This document shows, one piece after another, positions 23,173-35,476 of a DNA stretch of 64,000 nt (position 1 is the stretch's first letter; the number at the start of each line of letters is the position of its first letter). Source of the stretch: Henckelia pumila (taxonomy: Eukaryota > Streptophyta > Magnoliopsida > Lamiales > Gesneriaceae); contig NC_133121.1 of NCBI RefSeq assembly GCF_033568475.1, positions 558,001 through 622,000 on the forward strand, given 5' to 3'. Both the position numbers and the translations under genes were made by a program. The notes beneath the pieces were generated by a model. The model ran no database searches, had not been told where the DNA came from, and saw only the letters and a list, made by a program, of their open reading frames with translations.

Positions 23173-25705
23173 ATGGCTAGGGGCGGAAAATTTGGATTGA
23201 AGCGGGAGGCCAGGAACAACATTCCATTGAGTAGAAATGGTTCGGATGAGTCTGATGAAGATTACACGGTGGGTGAAGATGAGGATTTTTATGAGTCAGA
23301 GGATGAAGATTGTTCTCTCGCTGAGGATGAATCAGATGAAAATTTAGGAGAATTTGTGGCGGAGGAAGAGGAGGACGAGGAGGAGTCAGTTACAAAAAAA
23401 AAGAAGGTCGGGAAGCCTGGAGGTGGAAAGTGTTTTCAAGGGAAAAGGAAGAATGGGTTTGCAAAGGGAAGAAAGAAAAATGTAGTTTATAGTGAAGAAG
23501 AGGATTGTGATGATGATGACGATGACAAATTTTTTGTCTCTAAACCGAAAAGAAAACATAAGCTGTCACGTCAAGAAGAGGAAGATGATGATGATGTCGA
23601 AGATTTGTATCAACAGGAACCAAATGATTTTGATGTCAAAATGCCAAGAAAAAGTTTTGAAAAAAAGAATGGCGGTTATAAGGAGAAGCCTAGAAAGAGA
23701 ACTAAAATTTCATATCGAGAAGAAGAGGTAGAAGGTGATTATGATGATTCGTACGAAGACGATGATGAGGAATTTACACCAGATGAGGTGGATGCCTTTG
23801 AAGAGGAAGAGTTACCTGTCACAAAAAAGAAAAAGGTTGGCAGGCTCAGGTTGCAGGAGACTCAGGTTGCACGAGGGAAAAGGGGAAAGAGGAACACTGA
23901 GGTCTCAAAGAAGACTAAAAGGAAGGAACCTATGATAGAAAAAAGTTCGAGGAAAAGAAGTAGATCTGATCACGGTGGGTCTGCGGTTAAGAATCCTGCG
24001 TCATTGAATAAGAAAAAGCTCCATAAACCAGTTCGAGGAAGGAGAAGAAAACCGAGTCTGGATTTTGATTCAGATTTCGCGAGTTCTGGGTCACTTGATT
24101 GTGAATACACGGTCTCCGAAGAAGAGAGAGAACAAATTAGAGAGGCTAGTAAATTCTGTGGAAGCGTGGTCACTAGTTTGAGATGTTCAAATGCTTCGAA
24201 GATGATTAAAGAAGAAGAATTTTTGCATCCGCAAAGAAAATGCCCTGGAAGGAAGGGCAAGGAGAAGGTGGTAGATATGAATGTCGCAGTAGGAAAGCAG
24301 GTTTGTGGAATTTGTCTATCAGAAGAGGGGAAGAGAACTGTCCGGGGAATATTAAATTGTTGCAGTCATTACTTTTGTTTTACTTGCATCATGGAGTGGT
24401 CAAAGGTAGAATCACGATGCCCCCTCTGTAAGCAAAGGTTTGCAACTGTTTGTAGAACGACCCGAGATGATGGTGGGCATGATTTAAGGGATTCAGTTAT
24501 TCAAGTTCCTGAACGGGATCAGGTATTGGAACGAAACCATCTTTTTAAGTTAAGGATATGTTAATTGTTTAGCTGCGAAGATATATACTTATTTGTCCCA
24601 TCATTGATGACACTTTACAGGTGTATCAACCATCGGAGGAAGAGCTTCGGGGCTACCTTGATCCATATGAGAATGTTCTTTGTACTGAATGCCTGCAAGG
24701 TGGGGACGATGCTTTCATGCTTCTTTGCGACATCTGTGATTCGCCTGCACATTCTTATTGTGTTGGTCTAGGACGTGAAGTACCTGAAGGAAATTGGTAC
24801 TGCGATGGCTGTAGGCCAACAGCTTTTGCTTCCTTGAATGCTCCACTTTTGAATCCTACTCCTGATATTGGAGCATTTAACAATTTGCCTGTTATCTCAT
24901 CACCTGTTGCAACTGTTCGTGAAACTTTTGATCTCAATGAATTATACGTGCCTGAAACTCCTCAGACTCACGTGGCCATACCTTCTCCATCCCCAAGACA
25001 TTCTATTGGAGATACTCAGGCTATATCACCTGGTTCTGGATCAGGTGCATTTACCTTGTTTCAAAGACGTAGAATTCAGAGACAGATCCATCAATTTCTT
25101 AATAACAGGAGTAGACAGTTAGACGGAAATGATGCTGTTACCCCGGTGACTGCGATTAGTCTTTTTGGTTCTCAAATTACCAGTGATGGGGTATTAGCAC
25201 CTCAACACGTGGTTACTCAATCAAGAATAGCACCACATAACACCCATCGCCAGGGAAGGTTACTGGACAATTCCATGCCTTTGTTGTATCGTAGGGAAGT
25301 CATGTCGCCAAGATTTAGCAGTTTGAGGGGACATGTGATTCATAATCAAGCTTCTACATCCACAAATCAGACTTTTGATGGATTGACACACGGTGAATTT
25401 GTTGGTATCAATGAAAGAATCGGTCTGGATACGAGTCATCAGCAACTTTATCCTTGCAGTAATACTTCGAACTCTGGATCTGAAGCTAGCATATCACCCT
25501 TTCAATTTATAGAGGTCCGTCTCTCCTTTCGAAAAAAGAACGTTTGCATCAGTAATAATTTTAATGTCCTATATGGTGGATTTCCACTGGTCTCGTTTCC
25601 TATCGTTCACGTCTTTTGTTTTTAATTAATTACTTCGAAACTTCTTGGATGCAGGCTCCAGTACCTTCAAGGACATTGCAAGGAACTCTGCGCTCGCCAT
25701 TTTAG
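23173..25705 (+). CDS. RING and PHD finger protein, probably nuclear
   Basis: Three coding exons (23173-24522, 24621-25514, 25655-25705) give 764 residues. Residues 1-370 are low-complexity, alternating acidic (Glu/Asp) and basic (Lys/Arg) runs, including several nuclear-import-like clusters. A C3HC4 RING finger spans residues 378-419 (C378, C381, C397, H399, C402, C405, C416, C419). A C4HC3 PHD finger follows at 471-514 (C471, C474, C486, C489, H494, C497, C511, C514). The remaining C-terminus is Ser/Pro-rich with no further domain. RING fingers act as E3 ubiquitin ligases and PHD fingers read histone tails, so a chromatin-linked ligase is the likely role. The arrangement resembles Arabidopsis At3g05670, from memory. 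The start was chosen at the first ATG after the probable leader intron. Confidence 0.85.
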
Positions 25706-26932
25706 CCGCACATGTTCTCAAGACCAAAGCAGTATACTGAAGGCGCACACACAACCCTCATCCGTTATCATGCTCATCTATTATCGACTGGTTATCAGAA
25801 ATGGGGTGTCCCAAGTTCATATTCTTTGCAGATAACAGAGTTTATCCCGGCTCAAGTGTTCTACAAACATGTTCCGAAGCGTGATCTGCGTTTCTGGACG
25901 GCTGATGTATGTTAACTAAATCATTTTTGAATTTCTTTTACAGATTCAAGTCATTCATTTGGATAAATGGAACAAGAAGAAAAACTTATTTAGAACAGAA
26001 ATTGGAACTGAAAATTGCTACTTTCAGATAGAGAACTGGAGTTTTTTCCTTTAATGTTCACAATAGAGATAGCGAGTATAGGAAGTGAAGACCTGCTGGT
26101 ACCATTTGTTGTTGATACATGGAAGAGGCAACCGGTTTCCATGCTATTTTATCAATATTCCTTTTTCACTTTTAAAATTAAAATTGTTTGTTATATTTAT
26201 ATACGAATGGATCATATCTCTCGATTTTTTAGTATTGGAGGAATTTTTATTATTCGTGTAGACATTTCTAAATGCGTTATGAAATCGACTGTTAGAAAAT
26301 TGACGAAGATGAATATAAATTCGAAAACTCATATTTACAAATGCAGTAAAGTAGAGGAGAAGACACAACTTGATTAATCCTCAACCTCACAGGACAAGAA
26401 AATGTAATTGTAATTTCCACTCTATGCAATATATTTATACTAATTTTATTTCATGAAGCCCCTTTACAGCGCTTTAAAGTACAATTACTTAAGCGAGCAT
26501 TAAAAATCAACTTCTGTGCAAAAAGCTAATCTGGGTTACCCGCATCAACCGCTTGTTGGAAATGGATGCAAAGATGTCACACCATAGATTACCGTAAATT
26601 TATCCCTCATCACAAAATCTGAGGTTTCATGCATATAAAACATCATTTTATTGAAAAAATTAGTAGTGTTACTTTGGATACAGCAGGAAAATGTTGGCTG
26701 TTACTTCCTGAAGATGGAACCTGTTCTTACATTCATTTCAAGAAGGCTAACTTTACAACAGACAAATCTAATTTTAGCAAGTACGATTATTTGAAAGAAT
26801 CTACTACAAAATATAGGCGGTTCTTGATAATACGCGATTGGGTATATCTGGTGGTGTTTGGTTGGTCTTCCTAGTGTTCCAACTCAAAAATATAGCTCCA
26901 CCAACAGCCCCGACAATGGGGCCTTCAGTCTC
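25706..26932. other. Convergent 3' regions of the RING-PHD and DPD1 genes
   Basis: The two genes face each other here. The left part is likely the 3' untranslated region of the RING-PHD gene and the right part that of DPD1. Open frames at 25712-25915, 26015-26377 and 26629-26874 have no family resemblance and I treat them as non-coding. Confidence 0.5.
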
Positions 26933-28567
26933 CTACTGAAATGAGCCCCGGATCAGGTCGGATATCGGCACTTTAAGTTCATAAGTCAACCTTTGTAGAA
27001 CTAATGCTAACGAATGCACATCCGATAGAGCTCTATGAGCAGATCCAACCAATGGAATGTTATAGTGTTCCCTCAATGCTTGCAATGATATCTTTGAAGG
27101 AACCTTAGATTCTGGCAGCAAAATGACAAACTTTGACATTTAATATGGTTGTCTATTAATATTATGCACCAATAGAGGCAAGTGGAAAAAGAAGAGGAAA
27201 AAGAAAACCTTTGGACTTCATCAATGCACGAGCCAGTGGAAGAGTGTCCGCGAACAACCAATCTTTAGGAATCTCGTGTGAAGATCTACTAAACTCATTT
27301 TTCAGAAAAGGGACGTCAAAAGTGCGGCCATTATGAGCTATGAACAAAACAACTCCACCAGGAATTTGGCGGCTTTCAACATACTGGAGTATGATAGGAA
27401 TAAGGTCCTTCATCCTAAAAATCCAAGCCGTACTTTCATCAGACAAAAGCTTTACCTTTTCAGCGTTCCTATGCCAGAAGCATGGTTTGGATACAATTTT
27501 CTGGATATCGTTTTCCTCTGATGAAATGATATCTTTGTCCCATTTTCGTTCTCTCTCCCAGAATATATTTTGATTCAATTTCAATCCAAACATAATCATT
27601 AAATTTTATTCAATTTTTCATCACACAAGAACCACTCGCTATATAATATTCTCCCCATACATCAGAGTAAAAGATGCCTTGTTTAGAAGACAGAACCAAA
27701 CATAAACTAAACACATTTTTAGAGAACATTCTGCCGAGAATAGCGAAAATGAAATTCAACATTACCTGTGGTTTTCAGAAAATGAGTTTGAACAAAAGTG
27801 ATAGACTGAATCATAAGGAGAAATTTCAGATCAGGTTTAATGCAGATAAAAACAAAAAACAAAAAGAAAATAGCTGGCAAGTATATTATCCATCCCAAGA
27901 CAAGAGACTGCCAAAAATCATTCAGCAGCATAAAAAATAAAAATACATGCTCACTAGTCAATTTCTTGACCATAAGCATAAGAAAACATAAATGTTTTAT
28001 GCAATAATCTAGAAATGAACGTTTGGTGAAGTACCTGGGTACATTTGATCTCTTCACCATGTGGGTAGAAATACCATGAAAACGTGCATTTGTCACTTCA
28101 CGCTCTGGATTAACAAGAGTCTGAAAAGTGCTGTTTTCGCCCCCTCGGAGATCTTGAAATGCTATCTCAATTATCCGATCATACTCTCTACTCAACCCAG
28201 TCGTTTCAATGTCGAAACAGATAATAGTCACGTTCTTAGCCAAGTCATTGTAGTACTGATCTGTTTCTGATTTAATATTTTCTAGTTTACAAGTATTCAA
28301 TTTAATGCTTTTACTTTCGGAAATTATCTCATTTCTTATACTCGTTTTGCGTGTTAACTTCTCTTTGCTGCCACTTGTGTCTGTACTTATGGTACGTCTG
28401 GTCCATCTCTGCCCTCTTTCGAGCTCATATTTATCTGTGCAAAGAACTCTAGTGCTGCTGACAGTCCTACTTAATTTAAAGAAGCCTCCCCACCAAGAAT
28501 TAGCTAAAGTTTGAATTTTGCAACGGGGCAGTTGCAACAGAGAGAAGCACATTGCAGCTGTTCTCAT
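26933..28567 (-). CDS. DPD1: DPD1, organelle DEDDh exonuclease
   Basis: Three exons (28035-28567, 27209-27414, 26933-27111) join in frame to 305 residues. The first 100 or so residues are basic and Ser/Thr-rich, as expected for an import presequence to plastids and mitochondria. The catalytic domain has Exo I FDIETTG (D119, E121), Exo II IAHNGRTFD (D211) and Exo III SAHRALSDV (H272, D277), so the DEDDh set is complete. In Arabidopsis, DPD1 is the magnesium-dependent exonuclease that degrades organelle DNA in pollen and in starved or ageing leaves. Length and the phrases ARFHGIST and LQALREHYNIPLVGSAHRA fit this family. The upstream 1.7 kb (29209-30917) has a second copy in front of GFT1. Confidence 0.93.
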
Positions 28568-29208
28568 CCAACAGGGCCAGAATTAAATTGGTAAGTAAAT
28601 AAAATGGCTTTACCTGCAGAGGGCAGCACAATGAACATATCACAAGCGTGATTTTCTGCTTTCACATAAGTGTTCAAAACATTTAATCTTAATGTGATAT
28701 TTCTTCATAATAGCATATCGCAAACTAATCTAGCATGCTGCAACTTTACAACTCAAATGAGAACCTTTTGCACTAGAAAATATATTGCTTTCTCAGGGCA
28801 TCCGATTTATGGAGCAAACTTCAAGATAGATGAAATATGACTCAGAAATGCCATGTTCAAATATAAGGAATTCCAAAAAAATGGGGATAAAATGTCAGAC
28901 AAATATATACTGCACATGATACATAAATGATAAAACAGAGCATCAAGCCCCGTATACTTAAAATTGATGTCCAATCCTATACTGTATGTCTGAATCTAGG
29001 AATGCTCTCATTTTTTAAATATATTATACCGAATTAGTTGTAAAAACTTTAAAATAATAAAGAAGCACTAAATTAGAAAAATCTAACTATCCAACTCAGG
29101 GCAGTTAAACTTCCAGCAACAACTGAAATTTCAGTTTCACCTTTCATCAGAATCCGAAAACATGGATCTATAGTGAAATAAAATTTATTAGCATGCACTG
29201 GAGAAAAA
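28568..29208 (-). other. DPD1 upstream region, unique part
   Basis: Probable 5' leader or leader intron of DPD1. A site CTGCAG/GTAAAG on the minus strand near 28620 could be a donor of a leader intron. No coding sequence. Confidence 0.4.
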
Positions 29209-30917
29209 AAACTAAAAATAAATTTTAAAAAATGATCGATCTTTTGACAAGATCATAAATTATGGGTACAACCATATGATCGTAATGAGTAATACCATAT
29301 CCCAATGGATAAATGAGATAGAATATGAGAAAATCAACCTGTTGAGCCAAAATCAATATATCATATTTACGTGTCCTAGTCCTATAGAGCTGATAATAAA
29401 CTGTTCTACAAATTATATAAGTGAATAAGTCACTATGAACTACAGCAATGCAAGTGCTTTGGACTGGTATAATTATGTTGATCGTGTCAGTTATCACAGT
29501 ACGAAGAGCCAATTCTCAATTGAAACCCAACCCTTCACATGTTAATACATAACCTAAGCATAACAATTTCAGGACCTGAGCTCCATCAACTGTGCATTTG
29601 AGGTGGCAAGTGATGGAACCCATAAATTGAATAAAACAAAATTTGAATATCAAGAGTTCAGCAGAGCAGAATAGAAAGCAAGGTATGCATGGTTAGCACA
29701 AAATACTTATGAATATCCTTGAAATTAAACTGCAATTTTTTTAGCAGTAAAGGGCAAGTCAACAATGGGTCATAACACAAACATCTGGAATATAAATATT
29801 ATGCATCAGAGAACCGTATCAAATTCCTCATTCATGGTTTATTGCTTCATTTCCTAACGAGGGTTGGGTAGGAACTAGGAATTAGGAGCTAAGCTAAAAA
29901 TAAGGGAACCCTAGAGCTTCCTTATTCCCATTCTGCAATGTGTTAAAATCTAGAAATACAAGTCATTAGCAAATCCCATGCTTTCAAACATATCTGTATC
30001 TCTTCAAGCAGCATCAAGACTGTCAGAAAAGACATTCATTTTTCCCTAGAGCAAAGAATGCAAATAACTCGACTTACAAACCAAAAACCACATTACGGAA
30101 ATCAGTTCATGAAGAATAGCAATGCTGAAAAATACTGTAAATCCACATGAAACATAAACAATAAAATACTTAAACATAGCACGAGCTCGATCTCTTTCAC
30201 TAGAATAACTTCTTAGACCTCTTCATTCAACTAAAGCATAAACTAACTCTAAACTGCTACTTAACTAGCAACATGAAAACGCTGAAAATAATCAAGAAAC
30301 TAAAAAGACCGGGAACATTCTTAATGGGCTTTTAGCACGTTCGAATGATTGATAACCATGACTTTGAAGACTCTGCGAAGACCCAAAAAAATGTAACTTG
30401 ACAAATAAAAAAGCAACACTGAACCCGTGAAACGAAATCCATTGATCGACCCGAAATCTAAAAAATGCTTAAGCTACATTAATTAACATTGAAGACCAAA
30501 CTCTTTCCCAATTTCATGATGTCGTGCTGAGAAGCAAAATAAAATCGCATCAACGACATAAAATCATCAACGACAGAAAATTGTACAAGCATTAGTAACC
30601 CATAAATTCCATCCAAATCCGTGAAAAATATCCATAAAATAAGCTCTTATTCCACACCGAACACACAAATCCAACTAAAGCCATGAAAACAAAAAACAAA
30701 AACAAGAAAAAGAAACGTGTTGCTCATCAGAGAACACAAAGAACAGAACCCATAATCAAATATCACACAATGGATCTAAAAAAAGACCAAAGAAATGCAA
30801 AACAAAAGGAGAAAAGTGAAAATAAGACGAAAAAAGACATGCCTGATAGAATGCAAAGCCTTCAATAAAAAAACAATCTTGAAATTTCTGTGAATGATTA
30901 CTGCGACACCATGTACA
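29209..30917 (-). repeat. DPD1-upstream segment, duplicated at 41484-42952
   Basis: This non-coding block matches 41484-42952 in the same orientation over nearly all its length, with scattered substitutions and a deletion of about 250 bases in the other copy (around 29510-29770). Shared landmarks include CATATTTACGTGTCCTAGTC, GGTTGGGTAGGAACTAGGA, GCACGAGCTCGATCTCTTTC and CCAAACTCTTTCCCAATTTC. The similarity stops abruptly at both ends. It carries no transposon ends that I recognise. Confidence 0.85.
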
Positions 30918-31130
30918 CTTGCTTCGTTCAACTACGAATTGCAAAAACAACTGTAAATAAATAAATAATATAAAGGAAGTAGATTGTAAAGAGAGAGGAA
31001 TTTTGGGGAAGTTCAACTACGAATTACAAAAACTACTGTGATAAAAATAGTTGCGGTTTCCTTAAAAAGTGCGTGGTCACCAGGCCCGATCCATGTTTCT
31101 AGGCCCATTATTATTATTATTATTATTATT

Positions 31131-31667
31131 ATCTTTACTATATTCTAATTGATAAATCCATTAGAGTAACTAACTTTGGTCATTTTAATAGATTTTCAAA
31201 TTTATCCTTATAATTCTTTTTTACTATATTATAATTGATAAACCCATTAGAGTAACTAACTTTGATCATTTTAATAGATTTCCAAATTTATCCTTATAAT
31301 TCTTTCAAATATATTCAATGATTAAAATGTAAAAATGTAATTTAGGATTAAAAAATTCTCATATCTTATCCTCACTATATTAATTTTTAATTATTATTTT
31401 TATAAAATTATATTATGTGCACATACAATGCATGTGCTTATAGTGTACTAGGGATTATTCTATGCTACACCTGAAGTACTTCTCCCCCCATGATGTGGTC
31501 AAATATCAATCATTGGATCATCAAGACATATGTTAATTTTCATAAAAATATATGAGTCCCACGTGATCTAATGGTATTGAAATAGAGGAAGAAACACTCC
31601 CGGTGTAGCATAGACTAACCCGTGTACTAGTTATTATTATAGATAAATCCCATAGAGAACTGTTTTG
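31131..31667 (+). repeat. First unit of a tandem duplication of about 530 bp
   Basis: This unit and the next (31668-32196) are nearly identical, including the MITE inside each. Period is 537 at the left and 529 at the MITE because of a short deletion in the second unit. Each unit begins with an internal 86-base direct repeat (ACTATATT..AATTGATAAA..CC at about 31137 and 31223). An (ATT)n microsatellite lies just before it at about 31107-31130. Confidence 0.85.
31451..31621. mobile_element. MITE copy 1, TTCTATGCT type
   Basis: Inverted ends TTCTATGCTACACC and GGTGTAGCATAGAC enclose a 171-bp element flanked by an exact 8-bp duplication GTGTACTA (31443-31450, 31622-31629). It sits inside the Helitron-like 3' end, just before its CTAG. 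A relative with similar ends lies at 51345-51516. Confidence 0.72.
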
Positions 31668-32196
31668 ATCTTTACTATATTATAATTGATAAACCCATTA
31701 GAGTAACTAACTTTGGTCATTTTAATAGATTTCCAAATTTATTTTTATAATTCTTTTTTACTATATTATAATTGATAAACCCATTAGAGTAACTAACTTT
31801 GATCATTTTAATAGATTTCCAAATTTATCCTTATAATTCTTTCAAATATATTCAATGATTAAAATGTAATTTAGGATTAAAAAATTCTCACATCTTGTCC
31901 TCACTATATTAATTTTTAATTATTATTTTTATAAAATTATATTATGTGCACATACAATGCATGTGCTTATAGTGTACTATGGATTATTCTATGCTACACC
32001 TGAAGTACTTCTCCCCCCATGATGTGGTCAAATATCAATCATTGGATCATCAAGACATATGTTAATTTTCATAAAAATATATGAGTCCCACGTGATCTAA
32101 TGGTATTGAAATAGAGGGAGAAACACTCCCGGTGTAGCATAGACTAACCCGTGTACTAGTTATTATTATAGATAAATCCCATAGAGAACTGTTTTG
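31668..32196 (+). repeat. Second unit of the 530-bp tandem duplication
   Basis: Same content as 31131-31667. The unit boundary GTTTTGA/TCTTTACTAT looks like a Helitron 5' start after an A, which suggests the duplication arose by one Helitron-like copy inserting beside or into a close relative. Confidence 0.8.
31980..32150. mobile_element. MITE copy 2, TTCTATGCT type
   Basis: Same element at the same place in the second tandem unit, flanked by GTGTACTA at 31972-31979 and 32151-32158. Its presence in both units shows it inserted before the duplication. Confidence 0.72.
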
Positions 32197-32698
32197 ATAC
32201 TTTTAATGAGTTTTCAAATATACTCTTGATTATTTCTTTATAAAAATAGTCAATAATTTTTTTTATTTTATAATTTATAATTGATTTTTAAATCAGTAAT
32301 TAGTCATTACCTTTAACACTTGCATACTATCTCTTTCATATTTTTCACGTTTTTTTTAATACATTAATTAACTACCCCACTGGGCACTAACTTCAATCGT
32401 CCTCGTCATATTTTTCATTTAGTTTCTACTTTTTATTTTTTTGTATGATTTTTTATTCCAATAACGTGTTGATAAAAATAAAAATAAAAATAAAAAAGAT
32501 AAAAGATAAAAATAAAAATAAGAAAGTGACCGTAATTGAAAATATTTCATTACACACGCAACGCGTGTGCCACGTTTGCTAGTTATTATTATTATTTTGG
32601 GAAGGAAGAAATAATAACATTATTTGATTTGTATTTAACTTGTGAAAATCAACTTAATTTTCAACAGTCTTTTTTGATATTAGCTTATTGATTTATAT

Positions 32699-33234
32699 CA
32701 ATGTTCTAAAAATTCTCGCCTAGGCGGCGGCGTGGCTGGAGGCGTCGCCCGATTAACTGGCCGCCTAGGCGGCCTGGGCACCGCCTAAGCGTCTGATGCC
32801 TAGGCAGTTTACCCATTAATAAATAAATAAAAAAAATTTAAATTTTTTTTAAAGTATAAAGCAAACTTAAATAAAAAAAAAAGAAAAGACCACAAACCCA
32901 CAATTACGAATGTCGACTACCTTTGTCCCGTCAGTCACATCTTGAAGATGTTTAAATATCATGTATGAAGACTTGATATTTATTAATATATATGACTACT
33001 TACTATATTAGTATATTACTATATTATTAAAATTCTAAAATAATTTCATAAAAAAATTGAAAAATATAAGACATAAAAATTATTTTTTATAGTAGAAGTA
33101 GAACACATAAGTCATAAGTATCTCAAGATATTAATTATTTAGTTTTCTTTTAAAAAAAAACCGCCTAAGCTCCGCCTAGTTGGCTAAACGGTAAGTCATC
33201 GCTCGTCTGCCGCCTAGCGCTTTTTAGAACATTG
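32699..33234. mobile_element. hAT-type element of the GCCTAGGCGG family
   Basis: Perfect 14-bp terminal inverted repeats CAATGTTCTAAAAA enclose 536 bp. The flanks ATTTATAT (32691-32698) and ATTTATAC (33235-33242) form an 8-bp duplication with one difference. Subterminal regions are rich in GCCTAGGCGG and CCGCCTAG. No coding sequence. The element at 12009-12806 is a relative. Confidence 0.75.
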
Positions 33235-33242
33235 ATTTATAC

Positions 33243-33706
33243 CTAAGGATCAGTTGTGTGACAATTAAAATTTTCAAAAAAAGTTCGAATGCGCTTAGCC
33301 CTGATTCTGAAAATATAATCCAAAATAATACATTTCGAGCTTAGAGTCTCTGTAATTATAAAATTCGAGCTTGAAAATGTAAGATTTGATTTGTATATAC
33401 ATCCAAACCACATCACATTTCAATTTTCAATATACATATGACATATTATTGAACTATACTACTAAAAAAATTAACTTTGGTGGATTAAATAATTTGTGAT
33501 GATCAACGGCAAATAAAAGAGAAAGACCATATTCAACTACAAGAACTCGGTCAAATTAACGCTCAGTCCTCTAACCAACCCATCCATTAAATTTTTTAAT
33601 TTCTTCATATCCAAATATCTACGAAGAGCACAAAAAAACATAAAGAGGGAAACCTTTTTGTAAAAAAAAAAAAGTGCAGTCAGGAGATCTGGTAAAAAGA
33701 AATAAA
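33243..33706. other. eIF3g 3' region and spacer
   Basis: The part next to the stop codon is probably the eIF3g 3' untranslated region. Nothing else is recognised. Confidence 0.5.
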
Positions 33707-35433
33707 CTAGTTTGCCCTAGGAGCGGCCCATTCGACTCGGAGGATGAGATTGTCATAACCATACCCATTAAGCTTGTTGATAGCTCTCTCAGCATCTTCT
33801 CTGCTCACAAAGTTGACAAATCCGAAACCTCTGCTGGTTCCTGTCCTCTGATCAACAGCAACATAAACTCGGCTCACCGCACCAAATGGACGGAATAACT
33901 CGAGTAAGTCAGGCTCCCTGGTGTCTTCAGAGAGATTAGTCACCCTCACAGAGTTCTCTTCATTTCTGCGCCTCATGTCAGTACCAGTTCTCTCAGTGTT
34001 GTTCCCTCTCATGGTTGGAGGAACATACGCATTTTTCACAGGACCTGGCGTAGTAGAAATGGTTTCGAGTGGTGGTTTATCCATGAAGCTCTCACTCTCC
34101 TGAGTAAGATCCTTGTAAGGGCACCGTGAAGTCCAGTGGTCCCCCTTCTTACCACAGGACCTACAAACCATTAGAACTCCTTGCTGATCAGAGTTTATTA
34201 TCTTAACCTCCTCTGGTTTAGTACCTATATTCCCATTTCTCAATTAATCAGAATGCTGAAATGAAAATAGATACAAAGGAATAGAGGTAGAGATTTTTTT
34301 GTTTGTTTTTTTTAAAAAAATTAAATAACCAAATGTATGCGGCAGAATTAGCAACTAGCAGGGAAACAGAAGCAGTAGAAAAACAAGACAACAATGATCA
34401 TCCTTGACTCATACCAAGTAACAAGAATGACTACAATTGCTACCATAGCATGCCTGAAACTAAAAGAAAACAATACTGATAATACATGTTAATCCACAAC
34501 ATATGCAAAGGAGAGCAGGAGCATTGGAGCCACGGTGAAACATGAATCTCACACCTAATCGAAGTTATATATATACATAATATTCTATTCCATACTCTAA
34601 ATACATTAAAAAAAAACCAATGATATTATATAACATCCAAATCAACAAAATTTTAAACACAATGTCCATCAAAATTCATTGGTGTTCAAATATTAAAAAG
34701 ACTATCCTGAGACCACCACCTATGAGCTCGAACCCTTGCAGAGAGTATAGTCTCACTCTATCTTCGTAATTCCCAATTTAAAAGTCTCGAAATCGCTAGA
34801 TTCCAAACATCATTAAATTTTCCGTCAAAACCAAAATCCTTTCTCAGTTTGAATACACTCGCAGTGTTTGCTTGATCCATCAAAATCTTGATAAACTTGG
34901 ATCAAATTCGAACAGATCATTTTGCAGATAACAAAAACAACAACCACAAACAATATCAGTTCATAAATCAAGAGACCATCACTCTCAATTTCTGAGAGAA
35001 CCAATTCGAATCATGAACAAAGAAAGAAATATTCATCGAGTAAAAAAACAAATATTTAAATGCGTAGCAAATGGCAGTCTGCAATACCCTCGTCGCGCGG
35101 TCGTTCAAGGACAATCTCTTCGGTGGAGACCATGGTAAGGCGGCTGCCAACATCCTCGCGAGTGGCATCGCCAAACTTGCGCCACGAGCGACGCTCGACA
35201 GCGCGCTTGCTGAGGCGCGCGTTGGCTAGCTTCCGGATCCGCGTAGTAGTGGTGATCTTGACCCTGTTTCCATCTCCATTGAACTTATATTCAATCAGCT
35301 TCTTTATCCCATTCGCATCGGGACCGATCACTTGCTTCGGTGGTAGCAAAAAATCTAAATCCTCACCATCGTCGTCCTCTTCCAGTTCCCCCCACCGTAG
35401 CTTGCTCGGCTGCGTTGCTGCATCCACCGCCAT
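33707..35433 (-). CDS. eIF3g: Translation initiation factor eIF3 subunit G
   Basis: Two exons (35088-35433 and 33707-34224) joined across an 863-base intron give 287 residues. The N-terminus (KLRWGELEEDDDGEDLDFLL) is the conserved eIF3g domain that contacts eIF3i. A CCHC zinc knuckle lies at C136, C139, H145, C150. A C-terminal RRM (about 207-285) shows RNP2 VRVTNL and RNP1 RGFGFVNF. eIF3g is part of the eIF3 complex on the 40S ribosome and helps scanning and reinitiation. Length and order of domains match plant eIF3g. I chose ATG 35433; an in-frame ATG six bases upstream (35439) would add two residues. Confidence 0.96.
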
Positions 35434-35467
35434 CTTCATATGATATGATATGATTCGCACCAGGAAA

Positions 35468-35476
35468 TTAGGGTTT
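35468..35476 (-). promoter_or_regulatory. Telo-box upstream of eIF3g
   Basis: The minus strand reads AAACCCTAA about 35 bases before the start codon. This exact telo-box is frequent in promoters and leaders of plant translation-machinery genes. The site is seen; its function here is inferred. Confidence 0.5.

Larger units (their letters stand above)
31132..32582 (+). mobile_element. Nest of Helitron-like elements
   Basis: Starts of the form A/TCTTTACTATATT lie at 31132 and 31669. CTAG/T ends lie at 31627-31630, 32156-32159 and 32579-32582. The last is preceded by a strong hairpin CACACGCAACGCGTGTG, and each of the first two, once the MITE is ignored, by the weaker CACATACAATGCATGTG and about 11 bases. 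These are Helitron signatures, and the start matches the element at 21364-21683. No Rep/helicase gene is present, so all are non-autonomous. Which start pairs with which end is not fully resolved. Confidence 0.55.

Noticed and set aside
26015-26377. Open frame of 120 codons after the RING-PHD gene
   Set aside because: AT-rich, with residues typical of translated untranslated-region sequence (Ile, Phe, Lys); it lies in the convergent 3' regions.
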